Origin: an uncultured Bacteroides sp.
Lineage (GTDB): Bacteria > Bacteroidota > Bacteroidia > Bacteroidales > Bacteroidaceae
Direction: 5' to 3'
DNA length: 64,000 nt
Assembly (NCBI RefSeq): GCF_959029255.1
Contig: NZ_CAUFUE010000011.1
Span: forward strand, 1-64,000
The first letter of the stretch is position 1, and the number at the start of each line of letters is the position of its first letter. Of this stretch, positions 6,438-14,114 are shown one piece after another. Both the position numbers and the translations under genes were made by a program. The notes beneath the pieces were generated by a model. It was not told where the DNA came from. It made no database searches and was given only the letters and a program-made list of their open reading frames with translations.

Positions 6438-8130
6438 CGATGAATTGATACAGCTAAAAGATGCTACCGTAAGGAGATTACGAGGTATTGATGTGCTTTC
6501 ATACAATTTAGATACGGCAGACATCCGGCTAAATTCGTATGTTGGCGGTTGTATCAATAAGCCGGACAACCATAATTTATACGAGCTGCTTTCAGTAGTT
6601 CGCTTCTTCCGTTTTCTTGATATATACGATTTCAGACCAAGTGAAGTACGTAAGTTCGTTGTATTCTATGAAAGCATAAAGTTTAGCGGGACTAAAGGGA
6701 AAACACGATACAAACTGACACCTATACAGGTTTTTCAATTTGCGAATATCTTAGGCTTTTATCATCGTGGGAGTAATAAGCGGGTTATCCGTGAAGCACT
6801 TTTGTTTGTACCCCGCAAGTTCAGCAAGACAACGAGTGTCGCAAGTTTGGCAATATATGATTTATTGTTCGGCGATGCTAATGCACAGACCTATGTAGCC
6901 GCCAACTCATATAATCAGGCGAAAGTATGCTTTGACGAAATACGCAATATACTTAAAGCCTTAGACCCAAAGCTACGACGGTTTACCATTAACCGTGAAA
7001 TTATATACAATCGAATAAAGGGAAAAACTTCCTTTGCCCGTTGCCTTGCATCCAACCCTGATAAGTTGGACGGTTTAAATGCAAGCACGGTTATACTGGA
7101 TGAATATTCACAAGCCGATAGCGCAGCATTGAAGAACGTTCTAACGTCTTCAATGGGCGCACGGCTCAACCCTTTAACCATTGTGATAACTACTGCATCC
7201 GACAAACAAGAATGCCCGTTTATTGATATGCTGAAAAACTATAAGGCAATACTACGTGATGAACTGGTTAATGATGCCGTGTTTGCCCATATATTTGAAC
7301 CGGATGTAGGCGATGAAGAAAGCGACCCTCACACATGGTACAAGGTACAGCCGCACATGGGTATAACCGTCTATGAAGACTTCTATGTGAGTGAGTACCA
7401 AAAAGCCCTGATAAGTGCTGATGATGCTTTGGAGTTCAGAACGAAACTGCTTAACCTGTTCGTACAGAATACTGCAAAGACATGGCTTTCTGCATCCGAT
7501 ATTGAAGCACTTGCAAAAGATGTGAACATTGACAAACTGACTAACCGACCACCTTGTATGGTTGCTGTTGACTTGTCAGTCTGCGATGATTTTTCAGCGG
7601 TCACATACATGCTTTATTCGGCTATATCGCATTCTTTCCATTCACATACAGATTACTATTTTCCTAAGGATGCTCTACCCAACCATCCTAACCGTGAACT
7701 TTACGAAAAGTGGGCTAATGACGGATATTTAAAATTGTGTGACGGTAATGTGATAGACTACAAGCAGATAGTAGCGGACATTTTGGCAAGAAATAAACAC
7801 GTGAAAATACTTGGCATCGGCTATGACCCTTACCGCTCTTTAGAATTTGTAAACATGCTTTCCGCTTCCGGTGCAAAGAAAATTCTAACACCCGTAAAAC
7901 AAACATACGGCACATTCACAAGCCCTGTAGAAAGTTTTGAACTCGCTGCTAAACGGGGAAAGATTTCTTTTTCCCCTAACCCAATTACTTGGTTTTGTTT
8001 TGGAAATGCCGTACTGGATGAAGACAGGAACGAAAACAAGAAGCCTATAAAGAGAACTCATAATTTGAAGATAGACGGTGCAATAACAAACCTTATGACA
8101 TTCTATATGTACAACAATTTAACACAATAA
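6427..8130 (+). CDS. phage terminase large subunit
   Basis: A 567-residue HK97-type TerL, the ATP-driven DNA packaging motor with a C-terminal RNase-H-like nuclease. The ATPase Walker A is the variant PRKFSKTT at about residues 129-136, and Walker B is VILDEYSQ near 218. A coupling-like TTASD segment follows. The nuclease half has VAVDLSVCDD near 380, GIGYDPYRS near 462 and DGAITNL near the C-terminus, which give the three acidic metal ligands. Length is normal. It is followed 3 bp later by the portal gene. Confidence 0.95.
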   Translation: MLTNDELIQLKDATVRRLRGIDVLSYNLDTADIRLNSYVGGCINKPDNHNLYELLSVVRFFRFLDIYDFRPSEVRKFVVFYESIKFSGTKGKTRYKLTPIQVFQFANILGFYHRGSNKRVIREALLFVPRKFSKTTSVASLAIYDLLFGDANAQTYVAANSYNQAKVCFDEIRNILKALDPKLRRFTINREIIYNRIKGKTSFARCLASNPDKLDGLNASTVILDEYSQADSAALKNVLTSSMGARLNPLTIVITTASDKQECPFIDMLKNYKAILRDELVNDAVFAHIFEPDVGDEESDPHTWYKVQPHMGITVYEDFYVSEYQKALISADDALEFRTKLLNLFVQNTAKTWLSASDIEALAKDVNIDKLTNRPPCMVAVDLSVCDDFSAVTYMLYSAISHSFHSHTDYYFPKDALPNHPNRELYEKWANDGYLKLCDGNVIDYKQIVADILARNKHVKILGIGYDPYRSLEFVNMLSASGAKKILTPVKQTYGTFTSPVESFELAAKRGKISFSPNPITWFCFGNAVLDEDRNENKKPIKRTHNLKIDGAITNLMTFYMYNNLTQ

Positions 8131-8133
8131 AAA

Positions 8134-9384
8134 ATGAACTTGAAATTTTGGAATAAACAACAAAAAAGGTCTGTGGATATGAGTGTAGGGACAGGAAAGA
8201 CAATCCAAACCCGTTTGCCGTCTGTACCGTCACAGCCTATTGACGTAACGAGCACAAGCAGTGCGATGCAGCTTGCGTCGGTTTATCGTTGCGTATCTAT
8301 ACTATCCGGCACAATAGCTTCATTGCCATTGCAGGTAAAGAGAAAGAAAAACGGATATTTTTCCATTGATTGTGAAAACGAACTGTACAGCGTATTGACA
8401 CGCAGACCGAACAGGCGGCTTAACTCATTCGATTTTATGCAGAATGCCATCATCCAAATGGTGAATAATGGAAACGCCTACATTCTTATAAGGCGTTCAT
8501 TTGGTGAAGTTTCAGAACTGATACTTTGTGCGAACAATTCGGTTTTCTACGATAAGTTTTCAAACAGATACACCATTTCAGACTACATCAATCATATTAG
8601 CGGTGTGTACGATGCAGATGATGTGATTCATTTGAAAAATAAGAGCCTAGATGGCGGTTATACTGGTGTCAGTACAATTTATTACGCCTCACGCATACTT
8701 TCCATTTCAGCAAGTGCGGATAATCAGAATTTGCAGACCTTTCAGAATGGAACAAAAGTAAAAGCCCTGCTTTATGGTGCAAGTGGTGGCATGTCCGGTA
8801 TTGATGCGCTTGATTTTGAACAAACATCGCCAGTAGCTGATAGGGTTGAGGCGCAGCTAAATTCCGGTAAGGACATTATCGCCATTTCCGAAGATTTGAA
8901 ATTTCAGCAACTATCTATAAATCCGGTTGATGCGCAGTTGCTTGAAACAAAAAAGTTCTCTGTGTTGGATATATGCCGTTTCTATGGCGTGAACCCGGAT
9001 AAGGCATTTGCCGGACAGTCCACGAATTATAAAGCCTCTGAAATGGGACAGGTGTCATTCTTGACGGATACATTGCAGCCTATACTATCACAGATAGAAG
9101 CAGAGTTCAACGCAAAGTTAGTGCCGGACAAACTAAGCGGTGTCTATAAAATAAATTTTGATTTGGATGCTCTCTATCAGACCGATTTAACTACCCGTGC
9201 AGCCTATGACAAATGTATGTACGAGTTAGGTGTATTCACTACAAACCATTTGCGTATGAAACGGGGTATTGCACCTGTTGACGGTGGAAATACAGTAATG
9301 GTAAGCTGCAATGTTGCTCCTATCAATTCGGCTAAGATACACGGTGAGAACAAAAAGAATGATGCGCTACCAAATAACGGATAA
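8134..9384 (+). CDS. HK97-family portal protein
   Basis: A 416-residue portal, the dodecameric ring at the capsid vertex through which DNA enters. The SAMQLASVYRCVSILSGTIA stretch near residue 46 is the family signature start, and PLQVKRKKNG, then NPDKAFAGQSTNYKASE near residue 290 are further landmarks (the last is the conserved G-x-x-S/T-x-x-N-x-E loop). The C-terminal 30 residues are polar and probably disordered. It lies between TerL and the prohead protease as expected. Confidence 0.94.
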   Translation: MNLKFWNKQQKRSVDMSVGTGKTIQTRLPSVPSQPIDVTSTSSAMQLASVYRCVSILSGTIASLPLQVKRKKNGYFSIDCENELYSVLTRRPNRRLNSFDFMQNAIIQMVNNGNAYILIRRSFGEVSELILCANNSVFYDKFSNRYTISDYINHISGVYDADDVIHLKNKSLDGGYTGVSTIYYASRILSISASADNQNLQTFQNGTKVKALLYGASGGMSGIDALDFEQTSPVADRVEAQLNSGKDIIAISEDLKFQQLSINPVDAQLLETKKFSVLDICRFYGVNPDKAFAGQSTNYKASEMGQVSFLTDTLQPILSQIEAEFNAKLVPDKLSGVYKINFDLDALYQTDLTTRAAYDKCMYELGVFTTNHLRMKRGIAPVDGGNTVMVSCNVAPINSAKIHGENKKNDALPNNG

Positions 9385-9406
9385 AAAAACATAATGTAAA
9401 AAGGAT

Positions 9407-9982
9407 ATGGAAATACGAAGTTATGCAGCGGAAGCGGCGCCAAAAATAGACGGGCGAACGATACAAGGGTACGGCTCTGTATTTGAAAAGCAGTCACGTA
9501 TATTGTACGATATAGACAAAAAACAATTCTTTATTGAAATTATTTCAAAAGGTGCTATTACGGAGGAACTTATACGCTCGTGTGATATTAAAGCCTTGTT
9601 AGAACACAATAAACAAAGGTTGTTGGCACGTTCAAATATGGGTTCAGGCTCTTTACTGTTATCAGTTGATGATTATGGGCTGGCATACAAGTTTGAAGCC
9701 CCAAACACGCAAGAGGGAAACGACACTTTGGAAATGATAAATAGAGGTGATTTATTCGGCTCTTCATTTTCCTATTGGACGGATGAAAAGAAAAATGTCA
9801 CTTATCAGAAAAAGGACGGCATTTGGCTACGCACAGTACATAAGATTGATAGATTGTTTGATATTGCTATAGTTTCCGACCCTGCTTATTTCGGTACAGA
9901 TGTGACCGTTAGAAGTCTTGAAAGTCTTGGCGCAAACGATGATTATATAAACCAAATTAATAATTTACGAAAACTTATTTAA
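9407..9982 (+). CDS. prohead maturation protease, S78 family
   Basis: A 191-residue HK97 prohead protease. It opens with the family start (MEIRSYAAEA then GRTIQGYGSVFE), has the catalytic His in LLEHNK at residue 67 and the catalytic Ser in the FGSSFSY segment near residue 120, followed by VSDPAYFGTDV, the conserved end of the domain. It cleaves the capsid scaffold (delta) domain during head maturation. It ends 1 bp before the capsid gene. Confidence 0.93.
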   Translation: MEIRSYAAEAAPKIDGRTIQGYGSVFEKQSRILYDIDKKQFFIEIISKGAITEELIRSCDIKALLEHNKQRLLARSNMGSGSLLLSVDDYGLAYKFEAPNTQEGNDTLEMINRGDLFGSSFSYWTDEKKNVTYQKKDGIWLRTVHKIDRLFDIAIVSDPAYFGTDVTVRSLESLGANDDYINQINNLRKLI

Positions 9983-9983
9983 C

Positions 9984-11114
9984 ATGAGAAAAGATTACGA
10001 AAGAATTTCAGAGATTAAAGAACAAATGCGTTCAATGCTTGATAAAGCAGAAGCCGAAAAACGTGCTTTGTCGGATACTGAACAAACAGAGTTCGACGCA
10101 TTGAAGAACGAAAAAACTTTGTTGCAAATGCGTGCAGAGCGCAGGGGGTTGGATAACGAGCCTAATTATATTGGCGGTGTATCGAGTGCGGCGTTGTTCG
10201 CTAAGGCGGTTGATGATGTTGTAAGTCATCGTTCATTAACCGACTACAAAGGTCTTGTTTCCGAAAATGGCATCAAGATAGTAAGCCGTTCCGAAGCTTC
10301 GGCGATTACTTCTTCCGAGGCGGCTGTTCCCGTTTCCGTTGGCGAAGTCATTGAACCGCTTGAAAAGGGGCTGGTTTTGGATAAGCTGGGTATCAAGATG
10401 CAAAGCGGGCTGGCAGGTGAGTTCATTTTTCCGACACTGCAAGCGGTAGAGGCATCCATCGCAGGCGAAACCGCTACTATCGGCGATAGTGATTTGAACA
10501 TTGGTAAGGTAAAGGCAACGCCTAAACGCGTCTCTGTTTCTATTCCCGTTTCCCGTACTGCCATCAAACAGACCAATTATGATTTACAAAACATCGTGTT
10601 GACGCAACTTTCTAAGGCGGTTGCCCGGTTGCTTAATAAATGGCTGCTTTCCGGTACAAAATTAGCAGGCGCAACCGACGGCTGTTTTGTGAAAGCTAAG
10701 GCGGATGTAGAATATGATACCGCACTCACATTCGCAAATGTCGTAGCATTGGAAACTACCGTAATGGATAACGGTGCAGACGTGACAGACGGCACAGCGG
10801 CTTATGTTTGTACTCCGAAAGTTTACGGGGCATTGAAAACAACACCGAAAGAAAAAGGCTCGGCTGAAATGATTTGCAAGGATGGAATGATTAACGGCTA
10901 TCCGGTGTTGGTTTCTAACTATATGGATGCTGACACAATCGGTTTCGGTGTGTTCTCCTACGCCGCTATCGGACAGTTTGGCGAAATGGATTTGATTATA
11001 GACCCGTATACCGACGCAAAGTCTAATGTAGTTAACTTCATTCTGAATACTGATTACGATTTGGTAACGGCTCGTACCGAAGCCTTTGCAATCGCAAAGA
11101 AAAAGGTCGCATAA
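9984..11114 (+). CDS. major capsid protein, HK97 fold
   Basis: A 376-residue HK97-type capsid protein. Residues 1-65 are a charged coiled-coil (RKDYERISEIKEQMRSMLDK ...), the scaffold domain normally removed by the S78 protease. The rest shows family landmarks: a PVSVGEVIEPLEKGLVLDKL segment near 115, a central KRVSVSIPVSRTAI beta strand, and the C-terminal NGYPVLVSNYM then GQFGEMDLIIDPYT. Many GCN/GAN codons and higher G+C than neighbours are visible, as usual for a highly expressed capsid gene. Confidence 0.95.
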   Translation: MRKDYERISEIKEQMRSMLDKAEAEKRALSDTEQTEFDALKNEKTLLQMRAERRGLDNEPNYIGGVSSAALFAKAVDDVVSHRSLTDYKGLVSENGIKIVSRSEASAITSSEAAVPVSVGEVIEPLEKGLVLDKLGIKMQSGLAGEFIFPTLQAVEASIAGETATIGDSDLNIGKVKATPKRVSVSIPVSRTAIKQTNYDLQNIVLTQLSKAVARLLNKWLLSGTKLAGATDGCFVKAKADVEYDTALTFANVVALETTVMDNGADVTDGTAAYVCTPKVYGALKTTPKEKGSAEMICKDGMINGYPVLVSNYMDADTIGFGVFSYAAIGQFGEMDLIIDPYTDAKSNVVNFILNTDYDLVTARTEAFAIAKKKVA

Positions 11115-11154
11115 GTAATTCTGTTTTCATCATTTCTATATTAGTTGTTCGGAG

Positions 11155-11184
11155 GTGGGGGCGTTCGTATGTCCCCACTTTCAT
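11155..11184 (+). terminator. weak hairpin after capsid gene
   Basis: Stem GTGGGG (11155-11160) / CCCCAC (11173-11178) followed by TTTCATTTT. It sits 40 bp after the capsid stop and could partly terminate transcription so that capsid is made in excess over downstream connector proteins. Confidence 0.55.
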
Positions 11185-11199
11185 TTTAAACAAAAACAC

Positions 11200-11499
11200 A
11201 TGAAAGAATATATTACACTTGAAGAAATAAAGAAGCATTTGAATATAGACTTTAGCGATGATGATACTTATTTATCCTACATTGTTGTAGTCGCTCAAAT
11301 GTCCGTAGAGAAAGCCATTAATTCAGAACTTTCAAGCCATGAAATGGAAGACGGTGCCCTAAATCCAATGTTAAAACATGCCATCAAGATACTGGCGGGC
11401 AATTTCTACGCAAATCGTGAACCCGTTTCTTTCGCTACGCCGAAAGAAATACCTTATACGTTGGCTTATTTGATTAGACCATTTAAAAAATATAAATGA
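11200..11499 (+). CDS. head-tail connector protein, gp6-like
   Basis: A 99-residue all-helical protein that matches the gp6-like head-tail connector family (MKEYITLEEIKKHLNID, DDTYLSYIVVVAQMSVEKAI, KHAIKILAGNFYANREPV). It forms the adaptor ring below the portal. I set the start at ATG 11200 rather than the upstream frame start at 11155, because the upstream 15 residues come from the hairpin and the family start is KEYITLEE-like. The next gene begins 1 bp after its stop. Confidence 0.88.
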   Translation: MKEYITLEEIKKHLNIDFSDDDTYLSYIVVVAQMSVEKAINSELSSHEMEDGALNPMLKHAIKILAGNFYANREPVSFATPKEIPYTLAYLIRPFKKYK

Positions 11500-11500
11500 T

Positions 11501-11818
11501 ATGCAGGCAGGACTATTAAGGGATATTGTGCGCTTTCAAGAAGCCCAAACACAGCGTGATGAATTAGGCGGTCTTTCGGACGAATGGATAGATGTGTTCT
11601 CAAAGCGTGCGGAGGTTAAATTCGCGTCCGGCAGTCGGAAGATGGTAAACGGCGAGATATTTAACCCGTTGGCAATAACTTGTAAAATAAGATTTTGCCG
11701 TGATGTACACGAAAAAATGATACTAATGTACGAGGGCAGGAAATATAAAATCATTTCCATTAACCGGGACAGAGTGCTACAAACTACCGTAATACAAGCA
11801 GAGTTAATCAATGAGTGA
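11501..11818 (+). CDS. phage head-tail adaptor / head closure protein
   Basis: A 105-residue protein of the head-tail joining family (SPP1 gp16-like): MQAGLLRDIVRFQEA, ELGGLSDEWIDVF, KRAEVKFASGSR, CKIRFCRDV, YEGRKYKIISINRD. It seals the connector and accepts the tail. It overlaps the next gene by 8 bp, in the usual connector cluster order. Confidence 0.9.
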   Translation: MQAGLLRDIVRFQEAQTQRDELGGLSDEWIDVFSKRAEVKFASGSRKMVNGEIFNPLAITCKIRFCRDVHEKMILMYEGRKYKIISINRDRVLQTTVIQAELINE

Positions 11819-12311
11819 CGCACAGATACAAGCAAGCTATAAAGTAGAAGTTGATACGGATAAAATCAACCGATTACTAACGCAGTTGAATGATAAGGAG
11901 GCAAAGAATGCTATTAAATCAGCTTTGAGAAAATCAGCATTAATCATTCGTAAAGGGGCGCAAAGCAATTTGGTTTCCCTTTTCCCCACTGCGTCCAAGT
12001 CTGTGACAAAAAACGGCATTACTCATAAGCCGCTGAAGAACGATATAAATATAGCGGTTTATCGTAACGCTTCGGGCGCTCGCATTGATTTGCTGGATAA
12101 ACGGAGGAAAGACGCACGTTCTTACATACTTCGCTTTATTGAATTGGGTACGACAGAACGAGCTACCAAGAAAGGTGCAAACAGAGGTAATATGAATGCG
12201 TACAACTTCTTTAGCAATGCGGTTAATGAGAAAAAGAAAGAAGCTGAAAGCGTTTTGCAACAAAACATAATAGATGCTATAAACAAAATCGCAAGTAAAA
12301 AAGGGAAATGA
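11811..12311 (+). CDS. HK97 gp10-like tail completion protein
   Basis: A 166-residue protein resembling HK97 gp10 neck proteins: an N-terminal VDTDKINRLLTQL helix, AKNAIKSALRKSALIIRKGAQ (the conserved amphipathic helix), then ILRFIELGTTERATKKGANRG, the typical YxxFvEfGT-like segment. These proteins complete the neck between head and tail. It overlaps the gene before by 8 bp and the gene after by 4 bp. Confidence 0.87.
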   Translation: MSDAQIQASYKVEVDTDKINRLLTQLNDKEAKNAIKSALRKSALIIRKGAQSNLVSLFPTASKSVTKNGITHKPLKNDINIAVYRNASGARIDLLDKRRKDARSYILRFIELGTTERATKKGANRGNMNAYNFFSNAVNEKKKEAESVLQQNIIDAINKIASKKGK

Positions 12312-12703
12312 GTATATCTATCGGCATACATATTTATGAGAAACTTAAAAAATCCGCAGAACTGACAAAGTTAGTTGGAGAAAAGATTTATCCGTTATCT
12401 ACGAAAAAGCAGACAACATTCCCTTTTATCATTTACAGTAGGACGGGGCTAACTCCCAATGAGACAAAAGACAGATACGGTACTGGGGATAATGTGAGTG
12501 TTGAAGTAGTTGTAGCAGATAGCAATTATTTGAATTCTATCAGTATAGCGGAAACGGTACGGGTTGCCCTAGAGCATAAAAAGGGTAAATATGGTACTTT
12601 TGATGTGATAGATGCGAAATTAATGGCATGTGATGAGGTATTTATAGAAGAAACATACATTCAGAGACTTACATTCTCTTTTGAAACAGAACCAAATATT
12701 TAA
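12308..12703 (+). CDS. tail completion protein, gp17/DUF3168-like
   Basis: A 131-residue protein of the DUF3168 / HK97 gp11-like family: IGIHIYEKLKKSAELTKLVG at the start, IYPLSTKKQTTFPFIIYSR, then SVEVVVADSNYLNSISIAETV and a closing strand RLTFSFETEP. It forms the tail terminator ring that caps the tail tube. Position just before the tube protein gene is standard. Confidence 0.88.
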   Translation: MSISIGIHIYEKLKKSAELTKLVGEKIYPLSTKKQTTFPFIIYSRTGLTPNETKDRYGTGDNVSVEVVVADSNYLNSISIAETVRVALEHKKGKYGTFDVIDAKLMACDEVFIEETYIQRLTFSFETEPNI

Positions 12704-12713
12704 ATATAATAAA

Positions 12714-13445
12714 ATGAGTGCAAAACAAGTATTAGGAAAAGACTTGATGTTGTTTATCAATGGTAAGGCTATCGCATTGGCAACATCATGTAAATTAGGT
12801 GTATCGGCGGAATCTATTGATACACAAAGTAAAGATAGCGGAGTCTGGAATGAAAAAGCGGTAAAGAAAATCGGTTGGAATTGTTCAAGTGAAAACGTAT
12901 TTAGTGCTGACGCCGATATTAACGGCTATGATGCTTTATTTGCGTTGATGATAGCCGCCGAACCCGTAGATATTGCTTTCGGTATTCCATCAAACAAAGG
13001 TACGGAATTTCCCGAGGACGGATGGAGTTTGCCCGTTAAGCCATATACCGGAAAGGCTATAATTACATCTTTAGAGGCTAACGGTTCAGATGGTGACAAG
13101 GCAACATTCAGCATTTCTATGGATGGCACAGGAGCTCTAAAACCCGGTGATATGTCAGCAAAACCACCTATATCAATCTCAAATGTAAAATTAACGTCAA
13201 TTGGACCTAGTGAGAAAACAAGAGTTGAAATAAGTGGATGTCGATTGGATGAAATTAAAGATATTAAAGTAGAGGTTCTTTATGGCGAAGGTGGTGATAC
13301 TCCCCAAAAAATGAGTTTTACAGTAACTACTAAGGAGAGCACATTAATCTGTGGCGTTTTGGATTTTGACACAGATTATAATACTGGCTATATTGCGAGC
13401 CGTGTTATTATTTATGGCGACAGTGTTAAACTCTATGATAAATAA
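12714..13445 (+). CDS. major tail tube protein with C-terminal Ig-like domain
   Basis: A 243-residue tail tube protein counted from ATG 12714 (an in-frame ATG at 12681 overlaps the upstream gene and adds 11 unlikely residues). Residues 1-155 (QVLGKDLMLFINGKAIALAT, then ATFSISMDGTGAL) match siphovirus tube proteins of the TP901-1 type. Residues 160-243 (ISISNVKLTSIGPSEKTRVE ... ISGCRLDEIKDIKVEVLYG) look like an Ig/IPT-type beta-sandwich, which would decorate the outside of the tail. Such added domains often bind carbohydrate weakly; that role is inferred here. Confidence 0.86.
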   Translation: MSAKQVLGKDLMLFINGKAIALATSCKLGVSAESIDTQSKDSGVWNEKAVKKIGWNCSSENVFSADADINGYDALFALMIAAEPVDIAFGIPSNKGTEFPEDGWSLPVKPYTGKAIITSLEANGSDGDKATFSISMDGTGALKPGDMSAKPPISISNVKLTSIGPSEKTRVEISGCRLDEIKDIKVEVLYGEGGDTPQKMSFTVTTKESTLICGVLDFDTDYNTGYIASRVIIYGDSVKLYDK

Positions 13446-13484
13446 CATAAGGTGTGGTAACCATCCAATTCATTTAAACAAAAT

Positions 13485-13793
13485 ATGAAAAAGCTAACAA
13501 TTAATGGTACTGAATATATTCTTAAAAATGTTCTCCGTAACTTCTTTATTTACGAAGAATTAAAAGGCGAACCGTTTGCATTCGGCAAGCTTATAGACGA
13601 ATATTTACTTTTCTACTCGACGTTGCTTGCCAACAATGAAACTTTTGACATGCCGTTCGGCGAATTTATAGGCTTGTGTGATGCTGACCCGTCGCTATTT
13701 GCAACCTATAAAACCTTTGTCGTTGCCGAACTGGAAAAGCAGGCACAGGCGGCAGGTAAACCGAAGCAGTCAAAAAAAAAGAGAAGCCAATAA
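13485..13793 (+). CDS. tail assembly chaperone, G-like (unshifted product)
   Basis: A 102-residue protein (MKKLTINGTEYILKNVLRNF ...) in the place of lambda gpG: between tail tube and tape measure. It is helical, acidic in the middle and ends in a basic Lys-rich tail (GKPKQSKKKRSQ) encoded over the slippery A run. It is made when ribosomes do not shift at 13775-13781 and is expected in excess over the frameshifted product, which binds the tape measure protein during tail assembly. Confidence 0.85.
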   Translation: MKKLTINGTEYILKNVLRNFFIYEELKGEPFAFGKLIDEYLLFYSTLLANNETFDMPFGEFIGLCDADPSLFATYKTFVVAELEKQAQAAGKPKQSKKKRSQ

Positions 13794-14104
13794 GCGTTCA
13801 CGAATTGTACGAGCGTGTAGCAGGCGAGGGCGGTGTTTCGCCCTCGTATTTTCTCGACCGTATGACGTTTGGCGAGGTTGAAACTTTTCTGATGGGCTTC
13901 AACCGCCGTAATCGTGATACATGGGAACAAACCCGTATTATTGGTTATATCATTGCACAGGCAAACAGTACAAAGAAGTTGAAACAAACAGACATTCTAC
14001 GTTTCCCATGGGATGAGAGTAAAGAAGATAGAGATACGCATGTTTCGGATGAAGAAATAGCACGTTTACGGGCAAAAGCAAAGCAGATAGAACAACACAT
14101 CTAA
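13485..14104 (+). CDS. tail assembly chaperone, GT-like -1 frameshift product
   Basis: The frame downstream of the G gene is open but has no ATG; it begins inside the G gene in the -1 frame and reads EKPISVHELYERVAGEGGVS and on to KQIEQHI. A -1 slip on A AAA AAG at 13775-13781 joins 99 residues of G to 107 residues of this frame, giving about 206 residues. The shifted part has the conserved YFLDRMTFGEVETFLMGF segment typical of T domains. Gene order and the exact in-frame heptamer make programmed frameshifting the best reading; a sequence error is unlikely. Confidence 0.85.
13775..13781 (+). promoter_or_regulatory. -1 ribosomal slippery heptamer A AAA AAG
   Basis: The heptamer is in the zero frame of the G gene (codons AAA 13776-13778 and AAG 13779-13781) inside a run of nine A. 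It is the same heptamer as in E. coli dnaX. The zero-frame stop lies 12 bases downstream and the -1 frame runs on to 14104. Confidence 0.85.
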
Positions 14105-14114
14105 ATAATGATTT

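Noticed and set aside
13805..14104. Separate gene starting at TTG 13805
   Set aside because: The frame is open well upstream into the G gene and a perfect slippery heptamer joins them; a separate start is not needed.
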